A stretch of 10,935 bases of DNA, taken from assembly GCA_946494635.1 (NCBI GenBank), contig CAMMCS010000051.1, forward strand, positions 1-10,935, written 5' to 3'. Positions within the stretch are counted from its first letter, which is position 1; each line of letters starts with the position of its first letter. This DNA comes from an uncultured Oscillibacter sp. (GTDB lineage Bacteria; Bacillota; Clostridia; Oscillospirales; Oscillospiraceae). A program made the translations under genes and the position numbers. This document shows, piece after piece, positions 6,475-10,935 of this stretch. The notes beneath the pieces were generated by a model that searched no databases, was not told the DNA's origin, and saw nothing but the letters and a program-made list of their open reading frames with translations.

Positions 6475-8661
6475 ATGCCCACAATCAAGGATATCGCACG
6501 GGAGGCAGGCGTCTCCCACGGAACGGTCTCCAATGTCATCAATGGCCGGGGAAATGTCAGTGTCGAGAAGATCCGCTTGGTGTGGCAGGCGGCGGAGAAG
6601 CTGGGCTACAAGGTCAACGCCAAGGCCCAGAGCCTCCGCCAGGGAAAGGACCGCGCCATCGCGGTCCTGCTGCCGGGGATCGAGTCCGCCCACTGCGCGG
6701 CCATGTACGAGGTGTTCCAGAGTGAGTTCTCCCAGCGGGGCTACTCCGTGCAGCTCTTCTCCACCCGGTCCATGGAGAGCAATGAGGCCGCCCTCCTGCT
6801 GGAGGCCCTGAACGGGCGGGTCAGCGCCATCATCACCAGCACCTGTCTGCCGGATGCCGTCGCCCGCTACCGGTCCGAGGCACCGGAGCTGCCCCTGGTG
6901 TTCCTCCAGCGGGAGGGGCCGGAGTACCCCGATGTGATGTACGCAGGCTTTGATCCGGAGCGAGCTGGCCGGGAGATCGCCGCCTATGTCTGCGCCCGGG
7001 GCACGGCCCGGGTAGGCGTCTTCACGGAGTCCGCGGACTCCCCGGACGCGTCGCTGTTTCTCCGGGGGTTCCGGGGGGGCTGTTGCAGCGAGGCTCCTCC
7101 CGTGTTCGTGGGATGCAGAAACGACCAGGTCGGATTGCGGGCCTTCGAGTTCTTCGACAGCGGCCAGCGCTATGACGTCATCGTGTGTTCTGACCGGCGG
7201 CGGGAGGCGGCAGTCCGGGCGGCCTGCGCCTATTCCAGTCAGCAGCCGCTGCCGAAAATGATCACCGTTACCTCCAAGGCGGCGGTGACAGATCCGGACG
7301 CGCCGGTCTATGAGTTGGACTACAAGAGGCTGGCTCACAAGATCGTCAAGCGGCTTTCTGCCCGACTGGAGCAGGACAAGCCCATGCCCGGGTTTCTCCG
7401 CATGGAGAACGACGGCTTTCGCCGTCTGCCGGTCCCCCAGGTCGCCTTGCTGGAAAAGACGCTGCGGCTGCTGACCATGGCCTCCCCCTCCACTTCCGCT
7501 CTGAGCCGCCTGCTTCCCCATCTGGAGAAGTCCACCGGCATCCGGCTGGAGATAACAGTCCTCCCCTCCTTGCGGGACGTATACGATGTGATCCAGTCTC
7601 CCTCCCGCAGCCGGTATGATCTGATCCGCATGGACGTGGCATGGCTGGACGAACTGGGGGAGTCCCTCTACCGGCCCCTGTCCGAGATCTCCTTCGATTG
7701 GGACCGGCTCCTCTCCCGACCGGTGCCGGAGCTGGGACAGAACTTCATCGCCGCCCACGGCGTCCGCTGCTGCGTGCCCTATGACCCCAGCATCCAGCTG
7801 CTGTTTTACCGGCGGGATCTGTTTGAGGACCCCACCTACAAGCGGATGTACTTTGAGACCTTCCGGGAGCATCTCGCGGTGCCGCGGACATTCACGGAGT
7901 ACAACCGCGTCGCCTCCTTCTTCACCAGGAGCGAGCATCCGGCCTCTCCCACCCAGTACGGCTCCACCGTCGCCATCGGCAACGTGGTGGTGAGCCCCAG
8001 CGAGTTCATGCCCCGGCTCTTCGCTGAGAACGGCCAGCTCCTGGATGCCCAGGGCCGCATTACGGTGGACACGCCGGAGGCGCTCCGGGCGCTGGAGAAC
8101 TACCGGGAGACCTACCGCTGGTCGGACCGAACGGTCTACGACTTCTGGAAAAACGCCCTTGAGGGCTTTGCCGACGGGTCCGCCGCCATGACGGTGGTCT
8201 TTATCAACTATGCCTCCCACATTCTGAACCTGAACATGTCCCGGATCGCCGGAAAGCTGGGCTTTGCCCCGGTCCCCGGCGGCCGCCCCCTGCTGGGCGG
8301 CGGCGTGATCGGTATTACCCGTAGCTGCGCCTGCCCGGAGACCGCCTGCGCCTTTTTGGACTGGCTGTACGCGGACCTGGTGGCGCCGGTCTTTACCATG
8401 CTGGGCGGACTCTCTCCCTGCCGGTCCGCCTACAGCAACCGGGACATCAATGAGCAGTACCCCTGGCTGTCCACCGCCAGAAAGAGCTTCCCCAACGCCC
8501 AGCGCCGCCGGGACAGCACCTACTACAGCAACTTCAGTGAGCTGAAGCTGGAGACGATCCTGGCATCCCATATCCAGCAGGCGGTCTTGGGCATCTGCTC
8601 CCCAGAGGAAGCCCTACGCCAGGCGCAGGAAGAGTGCGACAGTTATTTCCTGCCGTGGTAG
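6475..8661 (+). CDS. LacI-family regulator fused to a MalE-like solute-binding domain
   Basis: A 728-residue protein, about twice the usual LacI length. Residues 3-24 (TIKDIAREAGVSHGTVSNVING) are a canonical LacI helix-turn-helix, followed by the hinge region GYKVNAKAQSLRQGK (44-58). Residues 60-320 are a LacI/periplasmic-binding-type-1 domain, somewhat diverged. Residues 333-728 match a family 1 extracellular solute-binding protein (MalE-like): SPSTSALSRLLPHLEKSTGI (337-356), YDLIRMDVAWLDELGE (381-396), the long central region with RITVDTPEALRALENYRE (528-545), FADGSAAM (565-572) and GGGVIGITR (608-616). There is no signal peptide, so the solute-binding domain acts in the cytosol. The gene is divergent from the transporter operon, which it probably controls by binding the shared intergenic region. 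Start choice: AAGGGGGG lies 7 bases upstream and the helix-turn-helix begins at residue 3. Confidence 0.92.
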   Translation: MPTIKDIAREAGVSHGTVSNVINGRGNVSVEKIRLVWQAAEKLGYKVNAKAQSLRQGKDRAIAVLLPGIESAHCAAMYEVFQSEFSQRGYSVQLFSTRSMESNEAALLLEALNGRVSAIITSTCLPDAVARYRSEAPELPLVFLQREGPEYPDVMYAGFDPERAGREIAAYVCARGTARVGVFTESADSPDASLFLRGFRGGCCSEAPPVFVGCRNDQVGLRAFEFFDSGQRYDVIVCSDRRREAAVRAACAYSSQQPLPKMITVTSKAAVTDPDAPVYELDYKRLAHKIVKRLSARLEQDKPMPGFLRMENDGFRRLPVPQVALLEKTLRLLTMASPSTSALSRLLPHLEKSTGIRLEITVLPSLRDVYDVIQSPSRSRYDLIRMDVAWLDELGESLYRPLSEISFDWDRLLSRPVPELGQNFIAAHGVRCCVPYDPSIQLLFYRRDLFEDPTYKRMYFETFREHLAVPRTFTEYNRVASFFTRSEHPASPTQYGSTVAIGNVVVSPSEFMPRLFAENGQLLDAQGRITVDTPEALRALENYRETYRWSDRTVYDFWKNALEGFADGSAAMTVVFINYASHILNLNMSRIAGKLGFAPVPGGRPLLGGGVIGITRSCACPETACAFLDWLYADLVAPVFTMLGGLSPCRSAYSNRDINEQYPWLSTARKSFPNAQRRRDSTYYSNFSELKLETILASHIQQAVLGICSPEEALRQAQEECDSYFLPW

Positions 8662-8673
8662 AGTAATTTCCCC

Positions 8674-8773
8674 GCCCCTCGGACGGGGCAAGCAGAGCGT
8701 TTGGCTTGCCACTGGCAGCCAAACGCGTTTTGCGGGCTGGCGCCCGCACCCACTTTAGACGGCCCGACGGCCG
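8674..8773. repeat. Cluster of four hairpins right after the regulator gene
   Basis: Four inverted repeats occur in 100 bases. GCCCC/GGGGC is at 8674-8678 and 8685-8689. The largest is GCGTTTGGCTTGCC (8697-8710) against GGCAGCCAAACGC (8714-8726), 13 bp with one bulged base and a 3-base loop. GCGGGC/GCCCGC is perfect at 8732-8737 and 8742-8747. CGGCC/GGCCG is at 8760-8764 and 8769-8773. None is followed by a T tract, so these are not ordinary terminators, although the first could help end the regulator transcript. Confidence 0.7.
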
Positions 8774-8970
8774 AAGGGAAGAGAAAGAAACCGGGCACTG
8801 CCCAGCCATAGACTTTGCGGCCTGCTGGATTTTGATATGCTGTTGACAAAGAAGAGGCTATTTTTCCTCTGTCATTGAGCCCCCAACAATTCCACCACTG
8901 TTTGGCCGTGTGAGGCCCTGTGTCGGGCGAAAGGGGGCGGGACAGCGTCCGTGCCCACAAAACCCAGTCT

Positions 8971-8988
8971 CAGCCCTTGTCGGGGCTG
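8971..8988. repeat. Perfect 6-bp hairpin
   Basis: CAGCCC (8971-8976) and GGGCTG (8983-8988) flank the 6-base loop TTGTCG. It is part of the structured non-coding stretch and has no T tract. A role as RNA or as single-stranded DNA structure is possible but not shown. Confidence 0.55.
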
Positions 8989-9084
8989 TGTGGCGGAAGT
9001 CGGAAACTGCTGCCGGAACACGCTTTCCATAGTATCGAGGGTGAACCTACCGGTTGGAAGTATAGCAGGATAAACGCCGGGGTC

Positions 9085-9127
9085 GCCGGTGGCGCCTCCG
9101 GCCGGTCACTTCGTCCCGCAGTGCGGG
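9085..9127. repeat. Two adjacent G+C-rich dyads
   Basis: The 18-base dyad at 9085-9102 has GCCGG and CCGGC arms around a central GGCGCC, with only two mismatched positions in its self-complement. Thirteen bases later, CCCGCA (9115-9120) and TGCGGG (9122-9127) form a second tight dyad around a single G. They may be protein-binding sites or paired hairpins. Confidence 0.55.
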
Positions 9128-9209
9128 TCGTTTCAAGAAATCTCGCGGGCTCCTGAAGTGGGGTCAAGATCCGGCATGTGCTATCACTTCTGCGGTCGTT
9201 GTCTACGAG

Positions 9210-9238
9210 CCCCTACTGCCACAAGGAAAAAATAGGGG
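9210..9238. repeat. CCCCTA/TAGGGG inverted repeat
   Basis: CCCCTA (9210-9215) and TAGGGG (9233-9238) are perfect complements around a 17-base A-rich loop. A hairpin of this size beside a purine-rich stretch is reminiscent of relaxase recognition hairpins next to nick sites, but no known nick consensus is evident. The link to transfer is speculative. Confidence 0.45.
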
Positions 9239-9403
9239 TCACGCCTCAGAAAGGAGCGGTTGATAGGCAGGAAAGAGGAAAGCGCCTTCCCTCATCCCCC
9301 CTCAAAGCCATTTACGCTGGACTTCTCCCTCAAGAATTGCGCCGCCTAAACAAATATAGGCCAGCCTCCCCACAGGGCTCGAGGCAAAAACTGTGAATTG
9401 TTT

Positions 9404-9471
9404 GATAACTCTGCGCTCAGCCCCTGGCTATTGAGCCCACGTCGTGATATGGTGTGTCGCTGACAGGGAGG
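9404..9471 (+). promoter_or_regulatory. Promoter/leader module, copy A (before the small protein gene)
   Basis: This module shares four blocks, in order, with copy B at 9843-9909: GATAAC (9404-9409), CAGCCnCTGGCTATT (9418-9432), GTGATATGnTGTGTCGnTG (9444-9462) and the ribosome-site block GGAGGCGA. The likely promoter is CTGGCT (9424-9429) with TATGGT (9448-9453), spacing 18, carrying an extended -10 TGA directly before it. The dyad AGCC-N3-GGCT overlaps the -35 box in both copies and may be an operator. The ribosome site AGGGAGG is at 9465-9471. Confidence 0.6.
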
Positions 9472-9475
9472 CGAC

Positions 9476-9790
9476 ATGATGTACGACTATATGAAGGCCC
9501 TGCACCAGCAGTTCTGCCGGGAGCTAACTCGCCCGGAGTTGGAACGAGCGTTGGACCACACCTACCATGCTCTCCGGGGGAACATCGCCCGGCAGGACCA
9601 GGAACTGCTGCTCCGTGCGCAGGATCTGGAGATCGAGCTGCGGGAGGAGACGTCCCTGGCATCCTTCATCGCCGGATTTCAGCTGGGCATGGGGATCGCC
9701 GGGGAAATCGAGCCGTATTCCTTCGAAGACGAGGAAAAAAGGCGGGCTATCGAAAGAGCAAAATTGCGGCATCCCCAGTCCAAAAATTGA
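9476..9790 (+). CDS. Small helical protein, DUF6809-like, of integrase module
   Basis: A 104-residue protein (103 if the second of two adjacent ATG codons, at 9479, is used; that one has better 7-base spacing from AGGGAGG). It is probably all helical and highly charged: an amphipathic N-terminal half (MYDYMKALHQQF, ELTRPELERALDHTYHAL), then LLLRAQDLEIELREETSLASFIAGFQLGMGI (45-75), and a charged tail. The EETSLASFIAGFQLG stretch resembles small proteins found beside integrases in Firmicute mobile elements, which I tentatively place near DUF6809. No catalytic motif or classical helix-turn-helix is visible, so it does not look like a typical excisionase. It shares its promoter/leader design with the integrase gene 127 bases downstream, which suggests coordinated expression. 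Confidence 0.8.
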   Translation: MMYDYMKALHQQFCRELTRPELERALDHTYHALRGNIARQDQELLLRAQDLEIELREETSLASFIAGFQLGMGIAGEIEPYSFEDEEKRRAIERAKLRHPQSKN

Positions 9791-9804
9791 TACGCTATAC
9801 AAAG

Positions 9805-9834
9805 AAAAAGGGCTGCCAAGAGGCGCCCTTTCTT
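9805..9834 (+). terminator. Terminator between small gene and integrase gene
   Basis: AAAGGGC-T-GCC (9807-9817) pairs with GGC-GCCCTTT (9822-9831) around the loop AAGA, a 10-bp stem with one bulged T. It is followed by TCTT on the plus strand and preceded by an A run, so it could work in both directions. It lies 14 bases after the small-gene stop codon, which means the integrase needs its own promoter. Confidence 0.75.
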
Positions 9835-9842
9835 AACTTTCT

Positions 9843-9909
9843 GATAACAGTGGCCGCAGCCTCTGGCTATTTCTTTTTTCTGTGATATGTTGTGTCGTTG
9901 CAAAGGAGG
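9843..9909 (+). promoter_or_regulatory. Promoter/leader module, copy B (before the integrase gene)
   Basis: GATAAC is at 9843-9848, CAGCCTCTGGCTATT at 9857-9871 and the GTGATATGTTGTGTCGTTG block at 9882-9900, matching copy A with one mismatch in the second block and two in the third. The likely promoter is CTGGCT (9863-9868), a 17-base spacer and an extended -10 (TGA before TATGTT at 9886-9891). The AGCC-N3-GGCT dyad overlaps the -35 box as in copy A. The ribosome site AAAGGAGG is at 9902-9909. Confidence 0.65.
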
Positions 9910-9917
9910 CGAACAGC

Positions 9918-10935
9918 ATGGCGAAGAAACGGGCCAACGGGGAAGGGAACATCCGCAAGCGGAAAGACGGCCGCTGGGAAGGCCGGTACACTGCGGGGCA
10001 CGATCCGAAGACCGGAAAACCGATTTACAAGAACGTCCTGGGCCGGACCCAGGCAGAGGCGAAGAGTAAATTAAAGGCGGCCATCGAGGAATCCAAGAGC
10101 CTGGACGTCACCAAGGTGGGGAAGTACACGGTGGGCGTTTGGATGGATGAATGGTTCGAGAACTATGCAAAGATCAAAGTCCGGCCATCCTCCCACCAGA
10201 CCTATCGAGGATACATCGACAACCACATCAAGCCAAACATCGGGAAGGTTCCGCTGGAAAAACTCACCTCTCTGGAGTTACAGAAGTTCTACAAGAAGCT
10301 GCTGACCAGCGGGAGAATTGACAGGGTCGAGAGCAAACACCAGGCAAAGGGCCTCAGTCCCAAGACGGTGCGGAACATCCACCAGATCATCGCCTCAGCG
10401 ATGAAGCTGGCAAAGGAGCAGAAAATCATCGCCACCGATCCCACCGAGGGCTGTGCCCTGCCGAAGCTGGAACACAAGGAGATGAAAACACTGCCTATCG
10501 AACAGTTGACCTCCTTCCTGAGAGAAGCAAAGGACAGCGGGGTATTCGAGATGTACTATGTGGAACTGGCAACTGGCCTTCGACGGGGCGAGTTGCTTGG
10601 CCTGAAGTGGGAGGATCTCGATTTCGAACACGAGAACCTCCGGGTAAAGCGGCAGATCGCCCGCATCAACGGAGAAATCGTGGAAGCGCCCCTGAAAACG
10701 AAGAACGCCTACCGCACACTGCCTCTGGCGGAGGACACGATAGCTGTCCTAAAACAGCAGAAGAAAAAAGTCGGCAGCAGCCACTGGGTATTTCCCTCGC
10801 CTACCGGCGGCCCAATCTCCCCAGACAGCGTCCTGCACATGCTCCACCGGGTACTGAAACGAGCCGGACTGCCCAGGGTTCGGTTCCACGATCTGCGGCA
10901 CACCTTCGCAACCCTGGCCCTCCAGAACGGGGTGG
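9918..10935 (+). CDS. int: Tyrosine recombinase (integrase), 3' end beyond window
   Basis: The frame is open from the ATG at 9918 to the right edge: 339 residues seen, with the C-terminus missing. Residues 8-55 (NGEGNIRKRKDGRWEGRYT...) are an AP2-like arm-binding domain as in Tn916-type and phage integrases. Residues 70-170 are the core-binding SAM-like domain (YTVGVWMDEWFENYAK...). The catalytic domain starts near 190, with the first active-site arginine in ATGLRRGELLGL (R222), the lysine in KTKNAYRTLPL (K262) and HDLRH (H324, R327). The distal His/Trp and the tyrosine nucleophile would lie past the window. It would integrate and excise an element by recombining short attachment sites. AAAGGAGG with 8-base spacing supports the start. 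It reads rightward, so an attachment site could lie just beyond its end. Confidence 0.95.
   Translation, partial: MAKKRANGEGNIRKRKDGRWEGRYTAGHDPKTGKPIYKNVLGRTQAEAKSKLKAAIEESKSLDVTKVGKYTVGVWMDEWFENYAKIKVRPSSHQTYRGYIDNHIKPNIGKVPLEKLTSLELQKFYKKLLTSGRIDRVESKHQAKGLSPKTVRNIHQIIASAMKLAKEQKIIATDPTEGCALPKLEHKEMKTLPIEQLTSFLREAKDSGVFEMYYVELATGLRRGELLGLKWEDLDFEHENLRVKRQIARINGEIVEAPLKTKNAYRTLPLAEDTIAVLKQQKKKVGSSHWVFPSPTGGPISPDSVLHMLHRVLKRAGLPRVRFHDLRHTFATLALQNGV

Larger units (their letters stand above)
8662..9475. other. Gene-poor structured stretch, probable mobile-element control region
   Basis: I see no convincing gene in these ~800 bases: short open frames exist on both strands, but none has a good ribosome binding site with a recognisable domain. 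The stretch is rich in inverted repeats: a cluster of four at 8674-8773, then 8853-8857 with 8866-8870, 8971-8988, 9085-9102, 9115-9127 and 9210-9215 with 9233-9238. It lies between a chromosomal-type regulator gene and an integrase module. This layout suits an origin of transfer or other non-coding control region of an integrative element, but I could not identify a nick site. Several of the short frames feel familiar as recurring spurious proteins in gut Firmicutes, which would mean the DNA itself is conserved; that is memory, not a search. Confidence 0.45.

Noticed and set aside
6367..8571. A 734-codon open frame on the minus strand opposite the regulator gene
   Set aside because: It is Pro/Gly/Arg/Gln-rich, has no recognisable domain, and lies exactly antisense to a gene with clear domains; long antisense frames are common in G+C-rich coding DNA.
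8674..8689. GCCCC/GGGGC hairpin as the terminator of the regulator gene
   Set aside because: There is no T tract after the stem and the stem is only 5 bp; it was listed as part of the hairpin cluster instead.
8843..8864. TTGACA at 8843 and TATTTT at 8859 as a promoter
   Set aside because: Spacing is only 10 bases, too short for a sigma-A promoter, and there is no gene directly downstream.
8643..8960. A 105-codon minus-strand frame over the hairpin cluster
   Set aside because: No ribosome binding site or domain; its sequence is a translation of the inverted repeats, and it overlaps the regulator's 3' end.
8920..9156. A 78-codon plus-strand frame in the non-coding block
   Set aside because: No ribosome binding site and an Arg/Ser/Gly-rich composition; judged spurious, although the DNA itself may be conserved.
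9260..9349. A possible 29-codon peptide from TTG at 9260 (ending LDFSLKNCAA) behind AGAAAGGAG
   Set aside because: The spacing between ribosome site and TTG is too short (about 3 bases), and no homolog is recognised; not enough to call a gene.
8662..9475. CRISPR array, tRNA or rRNA in the gene-poor stretch
   Set aside because: No regularly spaced direct repeats, no cloverleaf and no recognisable rRNA segment were seen.

Overview
The window looks like the chromosome of a high-G+C, Gram-positive gut-type Firmicute, most likely a relative of the Oscillospiraceae (Flavonifractor-like). The reasons are strong AAAGGAGG-type ribosome binding sites, a lipoprotein-anchored solute-binding protein, G+C-rich codon use, and an integrase of the conjugative-element type common in these bacteria. 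This placement is inference from style, not from a marker gene.

Region 1 (1-1335, minus strand, noticeably more A+T-rich) is the 5' part of a gene for a secreted protein that runs off the left edge. Region 2 (1271-6208, minus strand) is a compact operon, read from right to left. It encodes a lipoprotein substrate-binding protein of the AfuA/FbpA/PhnS (COG1840) type, a fused two-domain permease, an ATPase with a TOBE-like C-terminus, and a ComEC-like metallo-beta-lactamase-fold hydrolase. A perfect 13-bp stem-loop sits between the binding-protein and permease genes. The substrate (ferric iron, a phosphonate or an organophosphate are the family options) cannot be fixed from sequence.

Region 3 (6209-8661) is a divergent intergenic control region followed on the plus strand by a 728-residue regulator. 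A LacI-type helix-turn-helix and its usual sugar-binding-like domain are fused to a complete MalE-like solute-binding domain. A 20-bp imperfect palindrome with a central ACGT covers the -35 box of the transporter promoter and is the best operator candidate. The simplest model is that this cytosolic regulator senses the imported solute or a derivative and controls the transporter.

Region 4 (8662-10935) looks like mobile DNA. About 800 bases with no convincing gene but many hairpins are followed by a small helical protein gene and a tyrosine integrase that runs off the right edge. The small gene and the integrase carry near-duplicate promoter/leader modules. The structured non-coding stretch may be a transfer origin or another control region of an integrative element, possibly a remnant inserted just after the regulator gene.

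The most notable points are the regulator fused to a solute-binding domain, the duplicated promoter modules, the structured non-coding block, and the hydrolase gene whose 3' end runs 65 bases into the secreted-protein gene in another frame.
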